NCBI GenBank assembly: GCA_003695725.1
Contig: RFHX01000289.1
Span: forward strand, 1-6,032
Direction: 5' to 3'
Source of the DNA: J061 sp003695725 [NCBI: Candidatus Schekmanbacteria bacterium]
GTDB taxonomy: Bacteria > Schekmanbacteria > GWA2-38-11
DNA: 6,032 bases
Under the pieces are notes generated by a model, which made no database searches, was not told the DNA's origin, and was given only the letters and a program-made list of their open reading frames with translations. This document shows, one piece after another, positions 1 through 6,032 of the stretch (the stretch's first letter is position 1; the number at the start of each line of letters is the position of its first letter). A program made the position numbers and the translations under genes.

Positions 1-990
1 GATTTAATGTCCGAATCATTTAAGGAATCTTATAGAGTTCTAAAAGATAATGGGATTATGGTAATTATATTTGCACATAAATCTACTGCTGCATGGGAAA
101 CGCTCATCAATAGTTTATTAAATGCAAATTTAGTTGTTACTGCCTCTTGGCCTATTAGTACAGAAAGTGCAACTAGGATTAGAGCTCAAAAAAGTGCTGC
201 TTTAGCTTCATCAATAACCATCGTCTGCAGGAAGCGCAAATCTGAGGAAGAAGGCTATTTTAGTGAGGTTAAGGAAGAGCTTAAGAAGAAGATTAAAGCT
301 AAGCTTGATCAGTTCTGGTCTCAGGGTATCAGAGGAGCTGATTTTTTTATCTCGGCTATTGGTCCTGCTGTTGAAGTCTTTGGAAAATACAAGAGAGTTA
401 TGAAACTTTCTGGTGAGGAAGTTTCTGTTGCTGGATTGTTGGACTTAGTTAGGGAGATTGTTACGGATTATTCTTTGGAGAAGATTCTTCATGGTAGGCA
501 TATGGGTAAGGTTGATGAGCAGACAAGGTTCTACTTGCTATGGCGATGGGCTTATGATGACAATGATGTTCCTTATGATGATGCTAGAAAGCTTGCTCAG
601 GCTTTGGGTACTGAGGCTGATGAGCTTCTTAATAAAAAGGACATGTTGGAAAAGAAGGGCGATAAGGTTAATCTTATGGAGCCTTGGCAGAGGAAGAAGA
701 ATGCTCATCTTGGCGAGCCGAAAGGAGGCATTCCTGCTCCTATGATTGATGTTATTCACAAGGCTTGTTTGTTGTGGGAGAAGGGCAACAAACAGGAGTT
801 GTCTGAGTTCATTGAGAATTCAGGTTATGCTGATGATGATACTATTTGGAATGTTGCACAGGCTATCTCAGAGGTTTTGCCTGATGGAAATAAAGAGAAA
901 CAGCTTATCCAGGGATTGTTAGCAAGTAAACAATCTATTTCAAAAGATGTTTCAAGCAAGCAAGGAAAGCTCGGGGAGTATTTCAGATGA
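1..990 (+). CDS. DUF1156-type DNA methyltransferase, C-terminal part (5' end outside window)
   Basis: The reading frame is open from base 1, so the ATG at base 7 is internal and the true start lies to the left. What remains is the end of the methylase fold (ESYRVLKDNGIMVIIFAHKS, bases 25-84), then the TASWPI and ALASSITIVCRKR segments (bases 139-237) that I recognise from DUF1156 methyltransferases. A C-terminal helical domain follows, with the family's IGP-AVEVFGKY stretch (bases 358-390), a TRFYLLWRW block (bases 523-549) and a late W-x(n)-H-region. Full-length members are usually about 900-1000 residues, so roughly two thirds is missing, including the SAM-binding and catalytic motifs; activity and target base cannot be judged here. 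Expected role is modification of host DNA in a defence system. The last residues form a PIP-like box (bases 961-984). Codon use in the middle differs from both ends (see findings). The stop overlaps the next start as ATGA. Confidence 0.86.
   Translation, partial: DLMSESFKESYRVLKDNGIMVIIFAHKSTAAWETLINSLLNANLVVTASWPISTESATRIRAQKSAALASSITIVCRKRKSEEEGYFSEVKEELKKKIKAKLDQFWSQGIRGADFFISAIGPAVEVFGKYKRVMKLSGEEVSVAGLLDLVREIVTDYSLEKILHGRHMGKVDEQTRFYLLWRWAYDDNDVPYDDARKLAQALGTEADELLNKKDMLEKKGDKVNLMEPWQRKKNAHLGEPKGGIPAPMIDVIHKACLLWEKGNKQELSEFIENSGYADDDTIWNVAQAISEVLPDGNKEKQLIQGLLASKQSISKDVSSKQGKLGEYFR
961..984 (+). other. PIP-box-like PCNA-binding peptide at methyltransferase C-terminus
   Basis: These bases encode QGKLGEYF, followed only by Arg and the stop codon. 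This fits the PCNA-interacting consensus Q-x-x-[ILMV]-x-x-aromatic-aromatic exactly, and its position at the extreme C-terminus is where archaeal Fen1 and the RFC large subunit carry theirs. A basic residue (Lys) precedes the Gln, as is common. The region just before it is polar, Ser/Lys-rich and probably flexible. PCNA binding is inferred from the motif alone. Confidence 0.6.
973..978 (+). promoter_or_regulatory. Ribosome binding site for the coiled-coil gene
   Basis: GGGGAG lies 8 bases before the ATG at 987, within the last codons of the methyltransferase gene. With the ATGA stop/start overlap it supports translation of the second gene by coupled or re-initiating ribosomes. Confidence 0.55.
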
Positions 991-1991
991 ATAAGGAAGA
1001 AAGAAACAAGATTTTGATTGAATTATACCAAAAATGGATTCAGCCTAGATTGGATTCTCCTAGTTTTCCTCCTCTTTCAGAAGAAGATATCCTTAAGACA
1101 AGAGCTAAAAAAGAGTATAAAGAGCGATACGAAAAAGAGAGAGAACAGTATAAAGATTATTCAGACAAAGAATTTGACAAATATTTTAAGAAGAAGTATG
1201 GCTTGCCTCCTGAAAGTTTGATTTCTCAAAAAGGTTGGTTTTTAATATCTGATGCTAAAGAAAAAGATGTTTCTAATATTCATTATTCTTTTGGATTTGA
1301 AGAAACTAATGATTCTTATTGGGTGGAAATAGCTTTGAATTCTGTTGCATCTGTTGAGCAATTTCTCTCAATGAATGACAGAGAAATAAAGGAATTCTTC
1401 AAATTATGTAAAAATAAGCCTCCAAGGATGGTATTGACGCTAACTAAGAAGACCAAGACCAATTTTGCAGGCTCAACAAATCACGAATTGTTATTTGAAA
1501 AAGAAATGTGCAAACTAACTGAACAGGATATTAAGATGGTTCGAATTAAGGCAAACGAAATCAATAATTTAAAAGATCCTTTGATCAAACCTTTTATCGG
1601 TCTGTGCGTTGTAAATTATGTGAGTAAAGAAGAATTAGCCGATAATTTTTCCAAGATGGAGGATGTATTTGAATTTATTAAAAGTCTCATTCCAAGACAA
1701 CAAAGATATAAGAATACGCTTAGGGAAGAACACCAACTTGAAAAAAGACTAGAAGAAGTGAAAGCAGAGATAAAGCACAAGACAAAGATTGCAGAGTTTA
1801 TGAAAAATCTTGGAAAATTTGATGATCAAGAGAAACTTGAAAAAAGCATAATGTCTCTTGAACAAGAATTGGAGGAAATAACATCAGCCCTCCAAGAAAA
1901 AAAGGAAATGCTTATTACTCTTGAGAGAGATATGGGAGGTAGAAAAAATGAGTCAACTAAAGCCATGGTTACAAATAGTTCAACCGCATGA
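987..1991 (+). CDS. Unrecognised charged protein with C-terminal coiled coil, between methylase and ATPase
   Basis: I do not recognise a family. The 334-residue product has three parts. Residues about 30-72 are very rich in Lys, Glu and Tyr and probably helical. Residues about 82-230 look like a mixed alpha/beta globular domain (GWFLISDA, IHYSFGF, YWVEIAL, RMVLTLTKK). Residues about 237-316 form a long Glu/Lys/Leu heptad-like coiled coil. There is no signal peptide or membrane segment, so it is likely cytoplasmic. The start is the ATG of an ATGA overlap with the methyltransferase, and its 3' end overlaps the ATPase gene by 44 bases. This tight packing argues for a subunit or adaptor of the same system. 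In related operons a small DUF3780 protein often accompanies the methylase and ATPase; this one could take that position, but I cannot show homology and it is longer than I remember that family being. The coiled coil suggests a bridging or oligomerising role (inference). Confidence 0.9.
   Translation: MNKEERNKILIELYQKWIQPRLDSPSFPPLSEEDILKTRAKKEYKERYEKEREQYKDYSDKEFDKYFKKKYGLPPESLISQKGWFLISDAKEKDVSNIHYSFGFEETNDSYWVEIALNSVASVEQFLSMNDREIKEFFKLCKNKPPRMVLTLTKKTKTNFAGSTNHELLFEKEMCKLTEQDIKMVRIKANEINNLKDPLIKPFIGLCVVNYVSKEELADNFSKMEDVFEFIKSLIPRQQRYKNTLREEHQLEKRLEEVKAEIKHKTKIAEFMKNLGKFDDQEKLEKSIMSLEQELEEITSALQEKKEMLITLERDMGGRKNESTKAMVTNSSTA
1934..1940 (+). promoter_or_regulatory. Strong ribosome binding site deciding the ATPase start
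   Basis: GGGAGGT ends 7 bases before the ATG at 1948. It makes that ATG the start of the ATPase rather than the in-frame TTG at 1921, which would add nine residues and has no such site. The site lies inside the coiled-coil gene, 50 bases before its stop. Confidence 0.85.
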
Positions 1992-4701
1992 AGACATCCG
2001 CAAAGGAGATTTTGATGAATCTGTCTTTGCAGCAGATTTAGGAGAAGTTAGACAAGGAAGAGGTGCTTTGGATTATCGTGATCCAGCGCTATTCTTCAAA
2101 AAGACGTTTTTTACAAAAGGAATAAAATCTATGATTAAAGATGTTCTTAATCGTCTGCATGGTAAGAAAGGCGAACCAGTCATACAATTAACTACTCCTT
2201 TTGGTGGCGGAAAGACTCATACACTCCTCTCTATCTATCACATCATAGAAAACCGGAAGATAGCTGAGAAAAACAAGAGCATTAAAGAAATACTAAATGA
2301 AAACAAAATAAGTTCTATTCCAGAAGCACGAGTGGCCACAATTGTCGGAACTGCAATTGATCCTACTCAAGGAAGAAAAACGGTTGATAACTGCCATATT
2401 AAAACTATCTGGGGGGAATTAGCATATCAGCTTGGAGGAAAAGAATTATTCAAAAAAGTTGAGGAAAGCGATAAGAACAGGGTTCCTCCAGGAACTGATC
2501 TGCTGGGAAAAATTCTAGCAGATGGTAAAGCAAACCTTATTTTATTAGACGAAGTCTTGCAATACTTATTGAAAGCTCAGGCTATTAAGGTAGGCTCAGG
2601 AAATCTCTCTGGCCAAACACTTGCTTTCTTCCAAGAGCTTTCTGTTGCCGTAGCTAACAGTAAGAGTTCACAACTCATTGTTACTCTTCCAAGCAGTGAG
2701 ATGGAACATTATGATGAAAGCGGTGAGAAATTATATCTTAAGCTTAAGAAAATATTTGGAAGAGTAGAAAGCATAAGAACTCCTGTAGAAGGAGAAGAGA
2801 TTTACGAAATTATTCGCAGAAGACTATTTGAAGAGATCAGAGATCAGAGAGCTGTAGAAAATATTTGCGAAGAATATTTTAAACTTTATAACAAGCACTC
2901 AGAAGATCTACCAAGAAGCGTGAGAGATGCAAGCTATAAGCGTTTAATGATTAGAGCATATCCATTCCACCCCGAGATCATAGATATTTTCTACAAAAAA
3001 TGGGGAACCATCCCCAACTTTCAAAGAACGAGGGGCGTTCTTAGGCTTCTAGCTTTGATTGTAGAAGACTTATGCAAACATAAAAACCCAAATGCTATCA
3101 TCTTACCATCTGACATAAATTTAGGGAACCAAGATATAAGAAATGAGCTTATTAAATTTACAGAAAACAGATTTGAAAGTGTTATCGCTGATGACATATC
3201 AGGACCAAACTCTAAAGCTCCACAGATTGATAGAGAATTGGGCAGCGAATATTTAAAATTTCACGTTGCCGAAGGATTAGCAACAACTATTTTCTTGTCT
3301 TCATTTAGTGGGAAAGGAGGCTCATCAGGAGTCACTGAAGCAATGTTAAGATTATCTGTTCTGAATCCGGAGATGACTCCTGCAATCATTGCAGAAGCTC
3401 TTAATAGGCTTGAAAGAAAGCTCTTTTATTTACAGGTAGATAAGTCAAAAGGCACCTATAAGTTCACAGCACAGCCAAATTTGAACAAAATCCTAGTTGA
3501 TAAAGAAGAATCTGTTAGCAGGGATGATGCTATAGAATTAGCGCAACAGAAATTGTGGGATATGATTGGTGAGAAATTTCCAAAGAAATACAAACACCCT
3601 CAAGAAAATAGAGATGTTGCAGACATACCAACATTAAGTCTTATTGTGCTGGATTTAGCAAAGACAAAAGGAAAAGAAACGTGGAAAAAGACAAAAGAGT
3701 TTATCCTTGACATTCTGAACAATAATGGCTCTAAGCATAGAACTTTCAGAAACGTTCTTGTATTTTTAGTTCCTGATGAAGATCATCAAGAGCAACTGAT
3801 TAGGTTAGTAAAGAGATACATGGCTTTACAACTAATAGAAAAAGACAGAGACCTGAATAAGAATCTTTCTGATGAAAGCAGAGAAGAACTTAACTTAAAG
3901 ATAAAGAGAACAGAGTCTGACATACCACAAGCAATAGCATCAACATATAGACACATCGTGATTTCTGGAGACAGAAAAGATTTAAAAGAATTTGATATGG
4001 GACAAGTTTACATAACGAATGCTAATCAGATCAGTAATCAAGTTTGGAATATTTTAAGGGACCAAGAACAACTTCTCGAAAGGATAGACCCAAATCTGTT
4101 TATTAGTCAAAGATGGTCTTTGTGGCCAGAGAAAAAGAACCTCTTGAATGTAAAGAAATTAGCTGAGTACTTCACACAATACACATATTTACCTATGCTT
4201 GCAAGTGAAGAGGTAATCAGACAAGCAATAGCTGACGGCGTAGCAAGAGGATTATTTGCTTATGCAACAGGACGTGAAAAAGAGTTTGATAGTGTTTATT
4301 ACAAAGAATCACTGCCCACCATGAACATCCTTCTAACAGAAGATTCATGGCTATTAAAACCAGACTATGCAAAGAAATTCATAAAACAACCAGAAACAAT
4401 TCCAGAAGAAAAAGAAACATATGAGGAAAAGAAAGAAACATCTCAAGAACCACGAAAGATAATAACGCAAGAAGGAATAAAGAAACTAAAACAGATAAAA
4501 CTAAATGTTGAGGGAATGGAATGGGAAAACTGGAATGATTTCTTCAGAGAAGTTATTGAACCATTAACTAACGAAGGTGCTGATGTAAAAATCTCATTAA
4601 AAATAAGTGCAGAATCAGATGAAGGAATAAACGAAGATACTGTCGAACTCAAAATAAAAGAATCATTACAACAAAGGAATCTAAAACATTATTTTGAATA
4701 A
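1948..4701 (+). CDS. DUF499 P-loop ATPase (AAA+-like), defence-associated
   Basis: The product is 917 residues from the ATG at 1948. An N-terminal region leads to the Walker A loop TTPFGGGKTH (Lys89, Thr90), in which the usual first Gly is Thr, as I recall for this family. Walker B is LILLDE (Asp201, Glu202), followed by a sensor-1-like strand QLIVTLPSS (242-250). The block AYPFHPEIIDIFYKKWG and then PNFQRTRGVLRLLA (337-369) is the clearest DUF499 signature and contains candidate arginine-finger residues. The middle region (about 400-800) is largely helical. A Glu/Lys-rich linker (about 812-840) leads to a small C-terminal domain (about 841-905) and a terminal PIP-like peptide. All ATPase residues are present, so the protein should bind and hydrolyse ATP. 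Large ATPases of this kind sit beside methyltransferases in defence loci, by analogy with BrxC/PglY in BREX; the exact mechanical role is unknown. It overlaps the upstream gene by 44 bases and is probably coupled to it. Confidence 0.9.
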   Translation: MSQLKPWLQIVQPHEDIRKGDFDESVFAADLGEVRQGRGALDYRDPALFFKKTFFTKGIKSMIKDVLNRLHGKKGEPVIQLTTPFGGGKTHTLLSIYHIIENRKIAEKNKSIKEILNENKISSIPEARVATIVGTAIDPTQGRKTVDNCHIKTIWGELAYQLGGKELFKKVEESDKNRVPPGTDLLGKILADGKANLILLDEVLQYLLKAQAIKVGSGNLSGQTLAFFQELSVAVANSKSSQLIVTLPSSEMEHYDESGEKLYLKLKKIFGRVESIRTPVEGEEIYEIIRRRLFEEIRDQRAVENICEEYFKLYNKHSEDLPRSVRDASYKRLMIRAYPFHPEIIDIFYKKWGTIPNFQRTRGVLRLLALIVEDLCKHKNPNAIILPSDINLGNQDIRNELIKFTENRFESVIADDISGPNSKAPQIDRELGSEYLKFHVAEGLATTIFLSSFSGKGGSSGVTEAMLRLSVLNPEMTPAIIAEALNRLERKLFYLQVDKSKGTYKFTAQPNLNKILVDKEESVSRDDAIELAQQKLWDMIGEKFPKKYKHPQENRDVADIPTLSLIVLDLAKTKGKETWKKTKEFILDILNNNGSKHRTFRNVLVFLVPDEDHQEQLIRLVKRYMALQLIEKDRDLNKNLSDESREELNLKIKRTESDIPQAIASTYRHIVISGDRKDLKEFDMGQVYITNANQISNQVWNILRDQEQLLERIDPNLFISQRWSLWPEKKNLLNVKKLAEYFTQYTYLPMLASEEVIRQAIADGVARGLFAYATGREKEFDSVYYKESLPTMNILLTEDSWLLKPDYAKKFIKQPETIPEEKETYEEKKETSQEPRKIITQEGIKKLKQIKLNVEGMEWENWNDFFREVIEPLTNEGADVKISLKISAESDEGINEDTVELKIKESLQQRNLKHYFE
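4672..4695 (+). other. PIP-box-like PCNA-binding peptide at ATPase C-terminus
   Basis: These bases encode QRNLKHYF, followed only by Glu and the stop. The pattern is Q-x-x-L-x-x-Y-F, the same as at the end of the methyltransferase. The preceding KIKESLQ resembles the usual end of the DUF499 domain, so Gln and Leu may be partly ancestral; the terminal aromatic pair is what completes the motif. Function is inferred. Confidence 0.52.
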
Positions 4702-4730
4702 TTGAAAAATGAACACAAATATTTACAAAA

Positions 4731-4736
4731 AGGTGG
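4731..4736 (+). promoter_or_regulatory. Ribosome binding site for the ASCH gene
   Basis: AGGTGG lies 4 bases before the ATG at 4741. It supports this start over the in-frame TTG at 4702, which would directly abut the ATPase stop and lacks its own site. Confidence 0.7.
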
Positions 4737-4740
4737 AATA

Positions 4741-5121
4741 ATGGCTTTTGCATTATCATTAAGGCAACCTTGGGCCGAGTTAATACTTCAAGGAAAGAAG
4801 ACTATTGAAACTAGGCGTTGGGATACTGACTTTAGAGGGGAATTTTTTATTCATGCTTCTAAAACAATAGATAAAGAAGCATGTAATGAATTTGGTATTG
4901 ATCCCTCTTCTTTAGCAGTTGGTGCTATTGTCGGTAAAGCGACAATAGTTGATGTTAAAGAATATTACACAAAAGACCAGTTTATGAAAGATAATTCTAA
5001 ACACTTAGCTGGATTTTATGGATTCATGCGTCCAATGTTTGGATTTATTTTAGAAGATATAGAGCGAATAAAACCGATTCCTCAGAAAGGTGCATTAAAA
5101 TTTTTTGAGGTGAATTTATAA
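4741..5121 (+). CDS. ASCH-domain protein
   Basis: A 126-residue single-domain protein, the usual size for a stand-alone ASCH protein. The opening LSLRQPWAELILQGKKTIETR (residues 5-25) is the hallmark of the family, with the conserved GKKTIETR turn (Lys20, Thr21, Glu23, Arg25). The strand GEFFIHASK, the VGAIVGKATIVDV strand and the closing KGALKFFEV strand complete the beta-barrel. ASCH domains share the PUA-like fold with EVE and YTH domains and are generally tied to RNA or modified nucleotides. Some small members (YqfB type) hydrolyse N4-acetylcytidine and others cleave RNA; the Lys and Thr of the GKKT turn correspond to YqfB active-site positions. Which activity applies here is not decidable. 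It follows the ATPase by 39 bases and is one base from the next gene, so it is probably co-transcribed. Its role might be reading or processing modified nucleic acid for the system (inference). Confidence 0.9.
   Translation: MAFALSLRQPWAELILQGKKTIETRRWDTDFRGEFFIHASKTIDKEACNEFGIDPSSLAVGAIVGKATIVDVKEYYTKDQFMKDNSKHLAGFYGFMRPMFGFILEDIERIKPIPQKGALKFFEVNL
5107..5113 (+). promoter_or_regulatory. Strong ribosome binding site for the downstream unknown gene
   Basis: GAGGTGA lies 9 bases before the ATG at 5123, inside the last codons of the ASCH gene. It is a near-complete complement of the conserved 16S rRNA 3' tail (CACCUCC type) and fixes the start of a gene that runs off the window. Confidence 0.8.
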
Positions 5122-5122
5122 G

Positions 5123-6032
5123 ATGGGCTCACGCACAGGGTCTACATTTAGATCCTTAGCTGGTAAAAAGAGAGGAAGAAATAATTTAAAAAAAATTGGC
5201 GTCTCTATTTCTGCGGGATTGCAGGCTGGAGAAACTGCTGTAATTTCATCAGGAGGTATGATTAGTAATGGTGCTAGTGCTGCTATAAATAGTGGGGAAA
5301 CCTCTGCTGTAACAGCTTTTGTGGCACCTATCGCCGGAGCGGCTGCTTTGGTTGCTAGTAGTAAACCTTCAATGGACATTGTTTATCATACAACAAAATT
5401 AGCTAATTCAGTGTTTCACCATTTATCAAAATTAAGTGGGAAATATCAAACCATAGATCAACATCAAATGGTTTATTCTCTTTTTGTAAAAAGTCCCGTA
5501 GAGTTTCCAGTAAATATTGTTCAAAACATGGTTGTTGATGAAGTATCAGAAGTTGCATGGGCTGATTTAAAGAGTGAGCTTGGACTAAAAACAACAGCCC
5601 ACCAAGATAGAATCGCCAAATTCATAATAGCACAATTGATAGGATTAACTATTAATATGATAAAACAAAAAATCAAAGGAGAAAAAATAGATAAGCATTT
5701 CTTCTATAAAGAAGCAATCGGAACAGCCATAGAATATTGTCTTGACGGATTTATGCAATCCAACGCTGAAAATGATGTCTTATCGTCAAATCCTTCTATT
5801 GCTTATAGCCAAATGCCTACTGAAGCTCAGAAAGTGTGTCAGATAGCAACAAAAGAAACTGTAAAAGAATTAGCAGAACTTATTTATGATGATATTTCCT
5901 CTAAAAAAGAGTTTCCAACTCAATCAAAATTTAACAAGATCATAAAAAGAAGAATGATTGAAAAATTGAATATTGAAGTTGAAGCATCTGAATATGAAAG
6001 AGATAATGATTTTAATAAACAAAGAATAATTA
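5123..6032 (+). CDS. Unrecognised protein with Gly/Ala-rich hydrophobic N-terminal region (3' end outside window)
   Basis: The frame stays open from the ATG at 5123 to the right edge, giving 303 complete codons and no stop. It is a real gene: a strong ribosome binding site precedes it and it begins one base after the ASCH stop. Residues 1-24 are basic (KKRGR at 15-19). Residues 26-80 are low in charge and rich in Gly, Ala and Ser, with a short repeat (AGETAVIS at 35-42, SGETSAVT at 57-64). Residues 62-79, AVTAFVAPIAGAAALVAS, carry no charge and could insert in a membrane. From about 85 onward the protein looks soluble and helical, with an amphipathic stretch IAKFIIAQLIGLTINMI (164-180) and a Lys/Glu-rich end. 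I recognise no enzyme motif or family. Its place in the operon makes it a candidate accessory or effector of the system, but it could also be unrelated cargo. Confidence 0.88.
   Translation, partial: MGSRTGSTFRSLAGKKRGRNNLKKIGVSISAGLQAGETAVISSGGMISNGASAAINSGETSAVTAFVAPIAGAAALVASSKPSMDIVYHTTKLANSVFHHLSKLSGKYQTIDQHQMVYSLFVKSPVEFPVNIVQNMVVDEVSEVAWADLKSELGLKTTAHQDRIAKFIIAQLIGLTINMIKQKIKGEKIDKHFFYKEAIGTAIEYCLDGFMQSNAENDVLSSNPSIAYSQMPTEAQKVCQIATKETVKELAELIYDDISSKKEFPTQSKFNKIIKRRMIEKLNIEVEASEYERDNDFNKQRII

Noticed and set aside
538-759. Overlapping reading frames on either strand within the methyltransferase gene
   Set aside because: They lie wholly inside a frame with clear DUF1156-family similarity and have no ribosome binding sites or recognisable products.
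1374-1397. PIP-like string DREIKEFF in the coiled-coil gene
   Set aside because: It starts with Asp instead of Gln and lies inside the globular domain.
4702-4740. Possible internal promoter (AT-rich, AAATATTTA around 4717-4725)
   Set aside because: A TATA box there would place the transcript start inside the ASCH coding region, and the background is AT-rich anyway.
4709-4741. Ten-codon reading frame between the ATPase and ASCH genes, its TAA overlapping the ASCH ATG
   Set aside because: Too short to support, with no ribosome binding site of its own; a leader peptide cannot be argued from this.
5083-5106. A third PIP-like string near the ASCH C-terminus (QKGALKFF)
   Set aside because: The hydrophobic position is Ala, which is weak, and the segment is the closing beta strand normal for ASCH domains, so it would be buried rather than a free tail.
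5098-5106. A/T run followed by T6 as a terminator
   Set aside because: It encodes the conserved ASCH end, has no hairpin, and a strong ribosome binding site for the next gene follows at once.
5116-5379. Antisense reading frame of 87 codons
   Set aside because: It is the mirror of the Gly/Ala-rich coding stretch on the + strand, which has a clear start site and stays open to the window edge; the same holds for the antisense frame at 5403-5594.

Overview
The window is an AT-rich stretch (roughly one third GC by eye) that is almost entirely coding. It carries five genes, all on the + strand and packed head to tail. The likely source is an archaeon with an AT-rich genome; I cannot name the lineage (DPANN-type and other uncultured archaea would fit). 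The archaeal reading rests on two things. First, there are strong GGAGGT/GAGGTGA-type Shine-Dalgarno sites that match the archaeal 16S 3' end; these also occur in bacteria, so alone they decide nothing. Second, two proteins end in a C-terminal motif of the form Q-x-x-L-x-x-Y-F, the archaeal/eukaryotic PCNA-interacting (PIP) box.

Layout: (1) 1-990, the C-terminal part of a DUF1156-type DNA adenine/cytosine methyltransferase, cut by the left edge. (2) 987-1991, an unrecognised 334-residue protein with a long C-terminal coiled coil, joined to gene 1 by an ATGA overlap. (3) 1948-4701, a 917-residue DUF499 P-loop ATPase that overlaps gene 2 by 44 bases. (4) 4741-5121, a 126-residue ASCH-domain protein. 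(5) 5123 to the right edge, an unrecognised protein of at least 303 residues that starts one base after gene 4 and is cut by the right edge. There is no gene-free stretch longer than 39 bases and no convincing terminator or promoter inside the window. One polycistronic transcript from a promoter left of the window is the simplest reading.

How it may work: a DUF1156 methyltransferase beside a DUF499 ATPase is a recurring defence-island pairing. It resembles in outline the methylase plus large ATPase core of BREX and DISARM. Here both core enzymes end in a PIP-like peptide, so the inferred model is a modification/defence system docked on the sliding clamp, which would let it act on replicating DNA. 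An ASCH protein (PUA/EVE/YTH-like fold, often nucleic-acid or modified-base related) and an unknown protein with a Gly/Ala-rich, possibly membrane-inserting N-terminal region follow in the same operon. No nuclease or helicase is visible; if the system has one, it lies outside the window.
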